NCBI GenBank assembly: GCA_002699085.1
Contig: PAAR01000016.1
Coordinates: 81,920 to 145,919, forward strand
Origin: Micavibrio sp.
GTDB taxonomy: Bacteria; Pseudomonadota; Alphaproteobacteria; Micavibrionales; UBA9664
Direction: 5' to 3'
DNA length: 64,000 bases
The translations under genes and the position numbers were made by a program. The notes under the pieces are model-generated. The model was not told the origin of the DNA. It made no database searches and was given only the letters and a program-made list of their open reading frames with translations. Below, one piece after another: positions 36,149-44,512 of the stretch. Position 1 is the stretch's first letter. The number at the start of each line of letters is the position of its first letter.

Positions 36149-36352
36149 TTAAGCAGCGTGAGATTTTTCAAATTCTGCCACTTGTTTTTCAGCTTCATCT
36201 TTAGCGATGCCATATTCTTCTTGGATCGCACCGACAAGTTTTTTTCGGTTGCCTTCTGTACGAGCAATATTATCGTTGGTTAATTTACCCCAACGTTTTT
36301 GGATGTCGCCTTGTAGCTGTTTAAAGTTACCTTTTAAAATATCAGTATTCAT
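36149..36352 (-). CDS. CsbD family stress protein
   Basis: A 67-aa CsbD protein: MNTDILKGNFKQLQGDIQKR, then WGKLTNDNIARTEG and KLVGAIQEEYG. The family is general-stress induced. The ATG at 36352 has AGGAG 5-6 nt upstream; the longer open frame from 36457 crosses the promoter and is not used. An EcfG-type promoter lies at 36383-36407. Confidence 0.92.
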   Translation of the reverse strand: MNTDILKGNFKQLQGDIQKRWGKLTNDNIARTEGNRKKLVGAIQEEYGIAKDEAEKQVAEFEKSHAA

Positions 36353-36382
36353 AATGAACTCCTTTCTGATATGTGCCTGACT

Positions 36383-36407
36383 AACGTAACTGTTCTTATG
36401 AAGTTCC
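36383..36407 (-). promoter_or_regulatory. EcfG-type (general stress) promoter of csbD
   Basis: On the minus strand GGAAC (36407-36403), 16 bp, CGTT (36386-36383), an exact match to the alphaproteobacterial EcfG consensus. The GGAAC box is part of a perfect inverted repeat AGTTCCATA-ttatt-TATGGAACT at 36402-36424. Confidence 0.65.
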
Positions 36408-36418
36408 ATATTATTTAT

Positions 36419-36443
36419 GGAACTAAAGATGGGTTGGTTTGTT
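36419..36443 (+). promoter_or_regulatory. Possible EcfG-like promoter for EF-hand gene
   Basis: GGAAC (36419-36423), 16 bp, TGTT (36440-36443; consensus CGTT), pointing to the EF-hand gene. It comes from the other arm of the same inverted repeat. Confidence 0.4.
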
Positions 36444-36472
36444 GTTAAAGCAAACACAGAAAGGTTTTTATT

Positions 36473-37078
36473 ATGATTAAATATTTAACATTATCAGTGG
36501 CAACAGTTGCATTACTTGCAGCAGCCCCAGCCGTTCAAGCTGAAACGGTAACAACGATTAAAACACAAACTCAAACAAACACAAATACGATTGCACCAGT
36601 ACCAGATGCTATTGTAACAACGAAGACGCATGAAGTAACAAAGACTATGCCAAATACAAATAAGGTAAACTTTGATGTCTTTGACGTGAATGGTGATGGT
36701 TCATTTTCAATGGCTGAAGTAGGAGAACGCCTATTCCATAGCTTTGATTTAGATAAAAATGGCAGCATTGATAATATTGAGTGGGATCAACGCTCGTTAA
36801 TGACAATTGTGCCATCTGAAAGAGAAACATTTAAATTTGTTGATTATGATGGCGATGGCTTAACAGACAATACAACATATACGTATGAGACTTTTTACAA
36901 GGCATCTGACTTGATTAAGTTCGATCAAAATGAAGATGGCTTGTCGCCGAAAGAGTTTATTGGCGTTGGATACCAAAAGCTGGATTTAGATGACAATAAT
37001 TTGATTTCTTTGGATGAGTGGAAATCAGCATATCTCGAAAGTCGTCCGAAACACAACACGGAAGAAAATTATAATTAA
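36473..37078 (+). CDS. Exported EF-hand protein
   Basis: A 201-aa protein with a signal peptide (1-23, ending VQA) and several EF-hand loops: DVNGDGSFSMAE, DLDKNGSIDNIE, DYDGDGLTDN, DQNEDGLSPKE and DLDDNNLISLDE. At least four retain the Asp/Asn pattern for Ca2+. It is divergent from csbD and followed 22 bp later by a glycine-zipper lipoprotein. It is likely a periplasmic calcium-binding protein made under stress. Confidence 0.85.
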   Translation: MIKYLTLSVATVALLAAAPAVQAETVTTIKTQTQTNTNTIAPVPDAIVTTKTHEVTKTMPNTNKVNFDVFDVNGDGSFSMAEVGERLFHSFDLDKNGSIDNIEWDQRSLMTIVPSERETFKFVDYDGDGLTDNTTYTYETFYKASDLIKFDQNEDGLSPKEFIGVGYQKLDLDDNNLISLDEWKSAYLESRPKHNTEENYN

Positions 37079-37100
37079 TTTTTAGAAGGAAGGTGATGAA

Positions 37101-37340
37101 ATGGCCATCAAAATAGCTTTTTTAGCGTTTTCATTTGTGGCACTTATGCTTACTGCTGGTTGTGGTGATACTCAAGGTGAACGCACTCTTAGTGGTGCAG
37201 GTATTGGTGCCGGTGTAGGTGCTGTTGGCGGTGCCTTAGTCGGTGGCAGTGCTACTACAGGGGCTGCCGTTGGTGCAGCGGTTGGTGGTGCTACAGGCGC
37301 TATGACCGATAAAGAGGATATCAATTTTGATGATGATTAA
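37101..37340 (+). CDS. Glycine-zipper lipoprotein
   Basis: A 79-aa protein with a lipobox TAGC (Cys about residue 21) and a run of G-x3-G repeats (GAGIGAGVGAVGGALVGGSA) typical of glycine-zipper outer-membrane lipoproteins. AAGGAAGGTGA precedes the ATG. It ends shortly before a strong bidirectional terminator. Confidence 0.8.
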   Translation: MAIKIAFLAFSFVALMLTAGCGDTQGERTLSGAGIGAGVGAVGGALVGGSATTGAAVGAAVGGATGAMTDKEDINFDDD

Positions 37341-37366
37341 TTTATCGGCTTAAAATAATAAATTAA

Positions 37367-37397
37367 AAAAAGCCCTATCATTTTGATGGGGCTTTTT
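37367..37397. terminator. Bidirectional terminator
   Basis: A 14-bp stem (37367-37380 and 37384-37397) with a TTT loop, core AAAAAGCCC / GGGGCTTTTT. It serves the convergent glycine-zipper and MMPL genes; the MMPL stop codon lies inside the stem. Confidence 0.85.
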
Positions 37398-39552
37398 GTT
37401 GCGCTAATTTTTTCTTTATATCTATTTTTAATTCGTTCCAATTGATCGTTGCTATATAAGGTACAATAATTAGTGTTGCAATCATCGCAAGACCCGCACC
37501 AAAAACAATTTCTAGGCCAAAACGTTGGCTTGGTGGAAAGTCAGAGAAGGCAAAGACAGAGAACCCAATCATAATAGTGACAGCTGAGGTCAGGGCTGGC
37601 CAGCTTTGCTCATTAAGTCCTGCTTTCCATGATTTCCACTTATTCATACGAAGGCCTCTATCTTTGGCATAGCGTTTGGCAGCAATGGTTAAGTGAATCA
37701 TTTCATCGACCGCCATACCAAGACATATATTGATGGCAGGAGAAGATATAATATCAATCGGGACACCGAACATACCAAGCGTACCGATGACGATCGCACT
37801 GACTACGATAATAGCCGCTGTGATGGCGGCTGTGGCAGGCCAGGAACGCGATAGATAAAAACTGATGAACATGAATAGGGTAATCAGTGTGAGCATGCCT
37901 GTGAGCATGCTTTTTGCTACAGAGGCAGATAATTCACCTTGTAAATAATAGGTGCCACCGATTTGTTTGAGTTCGAAACCGTTCTTTTCAGGGATAGTTT
38001 TGATTTCTTCTACAACAGAAAGGCGGTCCTTTTCTCGACCATTTTCACGCATACGCAGAAAGAATAATGCCTCGGTGCGATCTTCATTAATAAAACTTCG
38101 GCCAATATGGTTGAATAAATCGCCAGAGAGAATGTTGACCAATGTTTTGAAAGGTAACAATTTCCCAAGCCAATGCTCATCACCCTCAGCCAATATCACG
38201 GGCAAAGAAATAGCGGAGCCAACATCTGGGTGTTTAGCAAAAGCTTTTTGTAAATCCCACATCATGTCGTAGGATTCTTGAGTATCTAAGCGTTGCCCAT
38301 TACGGCGCTTTACAACGACGAGCAAAGGATTGCTGCCGCCGTTTTCATCAACATAGTAAAGCCCTTGATATAGCTCAGAGTTTTTTTCGAAATATGTCAG
38401 TAGAGAAGGGTCTGTTTTAAGTTGTAAAATGCCGACAGCACCGAAAAGGACAGCTACTACAAGCATCGTTTTTGTTATCTTAGAGGCTAGTATTTTTGAT
38501 ACTGGGAATTGCTTAGCAATTTTAAAACTTAATTTGCTAGGGTTTAATTTAGAAAAGCGTAAGAAAGCGGGAAAAACAAAATAGGCACAAATAATGGCGC
38601 AAAAGGTACCAATGCTGCCACCTATGCCTAATTGATTGAGCGGTTTTGCCTCAACAAAAATAAGGCTACCGAATCCTAAAAGTGTGGTGACCATTGCCCA
38701 GAAAGAGCCTGGTAAGGTGCGAGATAATGCGCTGCTAAGTGTGGCTTCTTTCTTATTCTTATTATTCGAGGCATGCCGCCAGTTGGACACAATAAAAATG
38801 ATATGAGATTGTGTTAAAACAAAGACAATTGTTGCGAGATTGGCTGTAAGCAGGCCAATAGGTATGCCCATCATTTGCTGAATAATCAGGGCTAACATAG
38901 AGGCTGTTGCACAAGCAATTGCAGCCCCTATAACCACTAAGAAAGAGCGGTAAATAAGGAACAAAACCATTGCACAAAGTACCACAGCACTTAGTGTAAA
39001 GACTTTCATATCTTGCGTAAGATTTTGTCGTATTTGTTCGACAATATAAGGCAGTCCAGAGATGCTAATATTGAAATTATCGCTCTGTAGGTCTTTGGTG
39101 TAGTGCTCAATATTCTTAATGAGACGGGTATAGTTTTCGGTTTTGACAAAAACGACAATTGAGGATGATTTTTGTTTCTCTCCGATTAGAAGTCTCTTCC
39201 ATAAAGGGTTATTTAGGGCTTCCTCAATATTTTTAGGGCCATGAGTAATGCTATTAACACTATCTACATCTGGTAATTCTTCTATTTGTGTGCTGAGCGT
39301 TTCAATTTTGGAGACGTAATTTTGCGCTTGGATATTTGGTGCAGCAATATTAAGGATAACTTGTTGAGCAAAAGGGAATTCTTGTTGTATCTGCTGATCT
39401 TTTTTAAAAATCTCACTGTCAGATGAAAAGAAGAAGTCAGGTGTAATTTTGGGGGAGAGATCTACAAAGTGGAGAAATACCCATAAAGTCGTTAAGACAA
39501 AAATGGGACTGATAAGCATCAAAACTTTATTAATGATATTTGTATGCTTCAT
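37378..39552 (-). CDS. RND/MMPL superfamily exporter
   Basis: A 724-aa protein with the MMPL/SSD duplicated topology: TM1 near 11-30, a periplasmic domain, five TM about 180-345, then TM7 near 360-380, a second periplasmic domain, and five C-terminal TM from about 555. It resembles predicted RND exporters of lipids or hopanoids, not the tripartite drug pumps. The start is 49 bp after the 23-aa gene upstream, in line with the yqjD-like operon. Substrate unknown. Confidence 0.85.
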   Translation of the reverse strand: MKHTNIINKVLMLISPIFVLTTLWVFLHFVDLSPKITPDFFFSSDSEIFKKDQQIQQEFPFAQQVILNIAAPNIQAQNYVSKIETLSTQIEELPDVDSVNSITHGPKNIEEALNNPLWKRLLIGEKQKSSSIVVFVKTENYTRLIKNIEHYTKDLQSDNFNISISGLPYIVEQIRQNLTQDMKVFTLSAVVLCAMVLFLIYRSFLVVIGAAIACATASMLALIIQQMMGIPIGLLTANLATIVFVLTQSHIIFIVSNWRHASNNKNKKEATLSSALSRTLPGSFWAMVTTLLGFGSLIFVEAKPLNQLGIGGSIGTFCAIICAYFVFPAFLRFSKLNPSKLSFKIAKQFPVSKILASKITKTMLVVAVLFGAVGILQLKTDPSLLTYFEKNSELYQGLYYVDENGGSNPLLVVVKRRNGQRLDTQESYDMMWDLQKAFAKHPDVGSAISLPVILAEGDEHWLGKLLPFKTLVNILSGDLFNHIGRSFINEDRTEALFFLRMRENGREKDRLSVVEEIKTIPEKNGFELKQIGGTYYLQGELSASVAKSMLTGMLTLITLFMFISFYLSRSWPATAAITAAIIVVSAIVIGTLGMFGVPIDIISSPAINICLGMAVDEMIHLTIAAKRYAKDRGLRMNKWKSWKAGLNEQSWPALTSAVTIMIGFSVFAFSDFPPSQRFGLEIVFGAGLAMIATLIIVPYIATINWNELKIDIKKKLAQQKAPSK

Positions 39553-39601
39553 AAATGCCTTTCGATCATAAAGAAAGAGCCTTTAATAAGGCTCTAACTT
39601 T

Positions 39602-39673
39602 CTAAAATAAGAAATAGATTAGAATGATTACAGGGATAGGAATACCTAGAGCCCATAATAAAATACCGCGCAT
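39602..39673 (-). CDS. 23-aa membrane microprotein
   Basis: ATG at 39673, 23 codons, TAG at 39602: MRGILLWALGIPIPVIILIY and then FLF. It has a strong ribosome site AGGAGG 5 nt upstream. One-TM peptides with the same LLW-x-x-GIPIP-x-I-I-L pattern occur widely near stress genes of Proteobacteria, which makes this a real gene. It lies 9 bp after the upstream 59-aa gene's stop. Function unknown. Confidence 0.75.
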   Translation of the reverse strand: MRGILLWALGIPIPVIILIYFLF

Positions 39674-39682
39674 AATATCCTC

Positions 39683-39862
39683 CTATCTTGCATCTGTGTG
39701 ATCGTCGATTTCATCACCGATTTCTTGTGATGTTTCACTGATGCCATCACTGATTTTTTCAATCGGTGATCTATTTTCTCGATGATACTGCATAGCAATC
39801 ACAATAAAGATACCGATCAGAACAACGGCAATAATCGTTAGTAAACCTTTTGAACTATTCAT
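39683..39862 (-). CDS. Small one-TM membrane protein
   Basis: A 59-aa protein with one N-terminal TM (about 6-24, GLLTIIAVVLIGIFIVIAMQ) and an acidic tail with ISDGISETSQEIGDEI. AAAGGAGAA supports the ATG at 39862; a longer open frame from 39922 overlaps the upstream gene. It is part of the DUF883 operon. Confidence 0.75.
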   Translation of the reverse strand: MNSSKGLLTIIAVVLIGIFIVIAMQYHRENRSPIEKISDGISETSQEIGDEIDDHTDAR

Positions 39863-39875
39863 GAGTATTCTCCTT

Positions 39876-40319
39876 TTATAATAGTTTTTCACCCGCCATA
39901 TAACCAGCAACCGCAGCCGCAATAACTGATGTGGTCGGATGCTCTTCTATGGGCTGTTTTAACGCATCTAAATTGTCATTTACTAAATCTAATGCGTCAT
40001 GCATTTTGTTGGCGATTTCATGCTTAATGCGTTTATATTTGTAGGCTTTATATAGTTTTATAATAGCAATAATAAGCCCGCATATTGCAGATAGGCCAAG
40101 CATCACTGCTGATGTTAAAAGAAGTGCTATCGGCAAACTATAGAGTGTTTCAAGCCATAAAAAAGTACCCGCTAACATCGCGGCCAGAGCGAGAATGAGC
40201 AGCACAATCATGGTATATTTCAACCATGATGATGCTTTCATTTTATTATCGGTATGCAGGGCACTGCCGTATAATTCTTTAAGAATTGTTGCTTCCAGCA
40301 CGCTTAAAATTGATCCCAT
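39876..40319 (-). CDS. Membrane protein, holin-superfamily/YqjE-like
   Basis: A 147-aa protein with two central TM segments (about 34-54 and 60-87) and a C-terminal segment with EEHPTTSVIAAAVAGYMAG, the ElaB/YqjD-type membrane anchor. In E. coli the genes yqjD and yqjE are adjacent in the same way. It starts 2 nt after the DUF883 gene stop. Function unknown; probably envelope stress. Confidence 0.65.
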   Translation of the reverse strand: MGSILSVLEATILKELYGSALHTDNKMKASSWLKYTMIVLLILALAAMLAGTFLWLETLYSLPIALLLTSAVMLGLSAICGLIIAIIKLYKAYKYKRIKHEIANKMHDALDLVNDNLDALKQPIEEHPTTSVIAAAVAGYMAGEKLL

Positions 40320-40321
40320 GA

Positions 40322-40603
40322 TTAGCGACGACCCAATAATATACTTGTAAGAACGCCCGCAGCAAATGCGATTGCAACAGATTGTGCTGGTTTTGCTTTA
40401 ACTTGCTTTTCAAGGTTTTTAAGCTGGCTTTTACCCATATCTTGAAGGTGGTCAGCTTGTTCGCTTACGACTTCTTTAAGATGGCTCGCTTGTGTCGCAC
40501 CATCTTTTTTTACGTGCTCAGCGAGTTTTATGGTGTCTTTCTTTAATGACGTAAGATCTTTCTTAATATCGTCTAATTCCGAATATTGTTTTACTTTAGG
40601 CAT
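40322..40603 (-). CDS. DUF883 (ElaB/YqjD) family membrane-anchored protein
   Basis: A 93-aa protein with a long amphipathic helical N-part and a C-terminal anchor KAKPAQSVAIAFAAGVLTSI ending LLGRR, the hallmark of ElaB/YqjD proteins, which tether ribosomes to the inner membrane in stationary phase. AAAAGGAGATT precedes the ATG. It heads an operon of small membrane proteins and is preceded by a perfect EcfG-type promoter. Confidence 0.88.
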   Translation of the reverse strand: MPKVKQYSELDDIKKDLTSLKKDTIKLAEHVKKDGATQASHLKEVVSEQADHLQDMGKSQLKNLEKQVKAKPAQSVAIAFAAGVLTSILLGRR

Positions 40604-40638
40604 ATAAATCTCCTTTTTATTTGTTTATATGTCTAAGT

Positions 40639-40664
40639 AACGAGTAATAGATGAGGTTAGTTCC
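40639..40664 (-). promoter_or_regulatory. EcfG-type (general stress) promoter of DUF883 operon
   Basis: On the minus strand GGAAC (40664-40660), 17 bp, CGTT (40642-40639), about 36 bp before the DUF883 ATG. It is an exact match to the consensus. Confidence 0.65.
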
Positions 40665-40667
40665 TTA

Positions 40668-42485
40668 TTATTTCGATCCCTCTTCTTCTTTTTCTTTTTC
40701 AAAAAGTAAAACAATGTCGTCTTCTTTGGGGGTGATGCGGCTTTCTGGATCATGGCTATAAAAACTTAGTACGCCTGATTTGGAAATAATACCTATTAGC
40801 ATACGATCATCTGACTCTTGTGGGATAATAAGCTCATCTTCTTTCTCACGTTTACCAACACGAGTTGTGCGGAAGCGCCAACCTTCTTCAAAACGTGACC
40901 AGAGGCTATAGAGTGTCGTCTTGTTTGTTAAAAACGGTAAGCCTTGAACAGTATGAGAAATTTTACGTCGTTCTGGCATGTCTGAATCATCAGGGCTGAT
41001 GCGGAAGACTCGTTCCATCCCAAACTCATAACCGAATTTTTCACAGACGAGAGCGTTATAGGCAGGGTTTGGTGTGAAAGCGAGAACAATATTATATTTA
41101 TTAAACTCAAGTGTTAGTTCTGTTTCTTCAGACAGAAGTTCGCCATAAAAAACTGGGATATCGGCTAAGCGTGCTTTGCCAAGTGCAGTCCAATTGTTAT
41201 CAACCAACATAACGGGCACGTTTCGTGATTTAAGTATTTCGGCAAGTTGAATAGACCAAGGATAAGCGCCAGCGATAATGACGCCGTTGGTCTCACTGGT
41301 GGTAAGTTGAAGATTTTTTGCTAATGGCTTAATCATTAAAGAATGCAGCACCACTGAAATCACAACAACAGCGAAGGCGATAGGAAGGATTTTAGCGCCA
41401 TCAATAAAACCCGCGTCACTTAATAAGGGTCCTACAACACCAGCCATTGCAGCACAGACAACCCCCCTTGGTGCAATCAAGCCTGTCAGGACAATTTCAT
41501 TACGTGTCATCTGTGTCCCTATAGAGCATATCAAGATGGTGATAGGACGAATAATAAAAAGCAACATGACAATGAATAAGATGCTGCGCCAATCTAATTG
41601 CAATAAAACACTCACATCAAGATCGGCTGTTAGCAAAATGAATACGCCAGAGACAAGCAAAATGGTTATATTTTCCTTAAAGCGTTTAATGTCTTCAAGG
41701 CTGGCAGTATGAATATTGGTCAAAGTAACGCCTAAAATTGTTACGGCAATAAGCCCTGATTCATGTAGAAATTGATTACAGCTAAAAAACACTGTGAGTA
41801 CTGTGGAAAATAAAAAGGGTGTTTTTAGATATTCAGGCATGTAGCCACGATCAAAAATACGCTTGATAAGATGCGCTAATAGGAAGCTGGCAACAACAAT
41901 AATGCCCAGTGTTAAACCATTTTGCCAAAAAAAGTTAGTAATAGAATGGCCATGATCGCCAGCGACAAAAAATTCATAAGCAAGAATAGCAAAAATAACA
42001 CCCAATGGGTCATTCACAATGCCTTCCCATTTTAAGATACTGCCAACACGTGAATTAAGACGCGCCTGTCTAAGCATCGGCATAATAACGGTTGGACCAG
42101 TCACGACTAAGATACCGCCAATTGTTACAGCAACTGCCCATTCAAGACCTGCAACATAATGTGCAGCGCATGAAATTAAAAACCACCCAATGGGTGCACC
42201 GAAGACAGTAACGTGGCGCACGGCATTGCTTGTTTCACGTAGATCTTTGAAATGAAGCTGTAAACTGCCTTCAAATAAGATGATGGCGACGGCTGCAGCA
42301 ATTGCTGGTTTTAAGAGGTCCCCCATCAAGATATCAGGTTGCACAATCCCTGTTACAGGGCCCAATAGAAAGCCTACACCTAGTAGGAAAATAATGGATG
42401 GAATATGGAGTTTCCACGCAGACCATTGTGCCACAATACTGGCAATAGCAATAATCATGATTTGAATGGAAAGAAAATCACCCAT
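40668..42485 (-). CDS. CPA1-type cation/proton antiporter with TrkA-N domain
   Basis: A 605-aa protein: about 12 TM segments to residue ~395, with the CPA motifs ILFEGSLQL, GPTVIMPMLRQARL and WEGIVNDPLG (ND pair), then a cytoplasmic TrkA-N-like domain (GVIIAGAYPWSIQLAEIL) and a C-terminal region. It probably exchanges Na+ or K+ for protons under nucleotide control. GATAAA weakly marks the start. It shares the stress cluster and is divergent from the BOF gene. Confidence 0.9.
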   Translation of the reverse strand: MGDFLSIQIMIIAIASIVAQWSAWKLHIPSIIFLLGVGFLLGPVTGIVQPDILMGDLLKPAIAAAVAIILFEGSLQLHFKDLRETSNAVRHVTVFGAPIGWFLISCAAHYVAGLEWAVAVTIGGILVVTGPTVIMPMLRQARLNSRVGSILKWEGIVNDPLGVIFAILAYEFFVAGDHGHSITNFFWQNGLTLGIIVVASFLLAHLIKRIFDRGYMPEYLKTPFLFSTVLTVFFSCNQFLHESGLIAVTILGVTLTNIHTASLEDIKRFKENITILLVSGVFILLTADLDVSVLLQLDWRSILFIVMLLFIIRPITILICSIGTQMTRNEIVLTGLIAPRGVVCAAMAGVVGPLLSDAGFIDGAKILPIAFAVVVISVVLHSLMIKPLAKNLQLTTSETNGVIIAGAYPWSIQLAEILKSRNVPVMLVDNNWTALGKARLADIPVFYGELLSEETELTLEFNKYNIVLAFTPNPAYNALVCEKFGYEFGMERVFRISPDDSDMPERRKISHTVQGLPFLTNKTTLYSLWSRFEEGWRFRTTRVGKREKEDELIIPQESDDRMLIGIISKSGVLSFYSHDPESRITPKEDDIVLLFEKEKEEEGSK

Positions 42486-42628
42486 AAATTTTATCCTTAT
42501 TGTTTCTAGGTCAAAATAGCATAATTGCGACAGAAGAACAGTAAGCTATTTATAAAGCATACATTGACCATTATAAAAAAGCGTCTATATCGACCTTTTA
42601 CAGTTAAATATTAGGAAAGGTTAAACCC

Positions 42629-43000
42629 ATGTCTAAAAAATTCATTTTACCCGCCTTGGTCGCAGTGTTTTCAACGTTAGTACTCGTTAGTGCAGCCAAC
42701 GCCCAATATACGGGGCCACAAGGTGAGGCAGTTATCACAACTGTTGGTGCTATTCTCGAAAAGCCACAGGACGATCAGGCCGTAACATTGCGTGGTTATC
42801 TTGTTCAAAAATTAGACCAAGATGACAAATATATATTCTCAGATACGACCGGCAAAATTTCAGTTGAAATTGATGAAGACGATTTTAAAGGTCAGGCCGT
42901 TAATGAAAAAACACATGTTCAGCTTTCTGGTGAGGTCGATAAAGATCTTATTGGTGACCCAGAGGTCGATGTCGAGCATGTGACTATTATCACAGAATAA
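42629..43000 (+). CDS. BOF (YgiW/YdeI) family stress protein
   Basis: A 123-aa periplasmic protein: signal peptide (1-25, ending ANA) and an OB-fold core with VTLRGYLVQKLDQDDKYIFS, GKISVEI and VQLSGEVDKD. YgiW/YdeI proteins are induced by peroxide, cadmium and acid. AGGAAAGG precedes the ATG. It is followed by a terminator-like hairpin that overlaps the next start. Confidence 0.9.
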   Translation: MSKKFILPALVAVFSTLVLVSAANAQYTGPQGEAVITTVGAILEKPQDDQAVTLRGYLVQKLDQDDKYIFSDTTGKISVEIDEDDFKGQAVNEKTHVQLSGEVDKDLIGDPEVDVEHVTIITE

Positions 43001-43005
43001 GGTAT

Positions 43006-43036
43006 AAAAGGGGAATGATAAGGATTCCCCTTTTTT
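43006..43036 (+). terminator. Terminator-like hairpin covering the CHAP gene start
   Basis: An 11-bp stem AAAAGGGGAAT / ATTCCCCTTTT (43006-43016 and 43024-43034) with a 7-nt loop and T-run. It should end BOF transcripts, but its left arm holds the ribosome site and the first two bases of the ATG of the next gene. Confidence 0.65.
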
Positions 43037-43515
43037 ATATTGCTCTCATATCACTTTTGACATTGAGTGGTTGCGCTGGCTTTGCAGGCCGTATAGCGTC
43101 ACCGAGTGCTTATGGCCAGTATCACTTATCGCCAACCCAATGTGTGCCCTATGCTAGAGCGAAATCAGGCATACAGATATATGGTGATGCATATACATGG
43201 TGGCAGCAAGCTTCATCAAGAGGCTATCAGCGTGGGCAAGCACCACGGCAGGGGGCTATATTATCTTTATCTCAAACGTCGAAACTACGTTATGGTCATT
43301 TAGCTGTCGTTAAAAAGATCAAAGCATCACGTGAAATTACCGTCACGCATAGTAATTGGGGTGATGGTCCAGTCAGCCGCCGCATGGTCTACAAATCAAT
43401 GAAGGTGAAGGACATATCACCGAATAATGATTGGACGATGGTTAAGTTCTGGAATCCTGAAATTGATGCTTATGGCTTACCATATAAAGCGGATGGTTTT
43501 ATATATGCCGATTGA
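43015..43515 (+). CDS. CHAP-domain lipoprotein (peptidoglycan hydrolase)
   Basis: A 166-aa protein with a lipobox LSGC (Cys about residue 20) and a CHAP fold: the nucleophile in QCVPYAR (C43), His in YGHLAVV and Asn/Asp in HSNWG. CHAP enzymes cleave peptidoglycan cross-links. The ATG and AAGGGG ribosome site lie inside the upstream terminator hairpin. It ends 1 bp before the convergent flagellin gene. Confidence 0.8.
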   Translation: MIRIPLFYIALISLLTLSGCAGFAGRIASPSAYGQYHLSPTQCVPYARAKSGIQIYGDAYTWWQQASSRGYQRGQAPRQGAILSLSQTSKLRYGHLAVVKKIKASREITVTHSNWGDGPVSRRMVYKSMKVKDISPNNDWTMVKFWNPEIDAYGLPYKADGFIYAD

Positions 43516-43516
43516 T

Positions 43517-44335
43517 TTATTGAAACACAGAGATAAGCGAGCGTGTCAGGTTATTGGCTTGTGAAAGACCTGCAATAGATGCTTCTGTCAGTACACGTGA
43601 GTTTGTTAGCTTTGTTTGCTCTTCCGCTAAATTTACGTCTAGGATTGCTGAGGTGACTGCTTTTGTTTGTTCTATATTGCTTGCTAAAATCTGATCTCTA
43701 AAGCCAAAACGTGATTGTAATGCACCGACATTGCTGCGATAGGATGACAATGTATTAATAGCATTGTTCACAGCATCTAGCGCCGCTAATGCATCCGCAT
43801 TTGTCCCAACAGATGAGCCATTTGTTCCAAGGGCTGTTGTGCTAACGTCAATAGCACTGAGATCAGCAGCGATTATATCTGTGCCTTGTGTTCCCACTAA
43901 AACATCTTGGTTAAATGAGCCGTCTAATAAATTTGAGCCGTTGAATGTGATACTATCCCGAATAGAATCTATTTCAGCGTTTAATTGTTGAAACTCATTA
44001 TTAATGGCGATGCGGGCATTGTCATCAACTGTGCCAGAAGAGGCTTGGGCTGCTAATACTGCTTGGCGTTCTAAAATATCGCCTATTGAGGCAAGACCCC
44101 CATCTGCTACTCCTAAAACCGCTTGGCTTTGCTGGCTATTCAGGGCGTTTTGTTCTAAGACGGCGACATCGGCTTCTAATTGTGTGCCAACGGCCAAACC
44201 CGCAGGATCATCAGAAGGTTTAATGATGCGCTTACCAGAAGCAATACGGGCAATAGAATCAGCTTGATCCTCGTAATTTCTCGCAAGGAAAGAAAGCGCC
44301 GTATTGGCAGCGACATTTGTCGAAATTGATGGCAT
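43517..44335 (-). CDS. Flagellin
   Basis: A 272-aa short flagellin. The N-terminal D0/D1 (ISTNVAANTALSFLARN, ARIASGKRIIKPSDDPAGLA) and C-terminal D1/D0 (LDVNLAEEQTKLTNSRVLTE, ISVF) are intact, with only a small central part, as is common in Alphaproteobacteria. AAGGGGTT precedes the ATG. No other flagellar gene is in the window, so it is either a solitary copy or part of a dispersed set. Confidence 0.9.
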   Translation of the reverse strand: MPSISTNVAANTALSFLARNYEDQADSIARIASGKRIIKPSDDPAGLAVGTQLEADVAVLEQNALNSQQSQAVLGVADGGLASIGDILERQAVLAAQASSGTVDDNARIAINNEFQQLNAEIDSIRDSITFNGSNLLDGSFNQDVLVGTQGTDIIAADLSAIDVSTTALGTNGSSVGTNADALAALDAVNNAINTLSSYRSNVGALQSRFGFRDQILASNIEQTKAVTSAILDVNLAEEQTKLTNSRVLTEASIAGLSQANNLTRSLISVFQ

Positions 44336-44512
44336 GGTTATAACCCCTTATAAAAAGCCCTATTATCCATGATAACGTGATTCGCCTTAATAAGAGGTTA
44401 AAATAGAAGGTTAAAAAATCCCTGATATATAAAGGCTTTTTATACCGCATCGCAGCTAATGTTTTCATAAGGTCGTTAACCTTTGTTAACTATTTATTGT
44501 TATGATAAGGGT

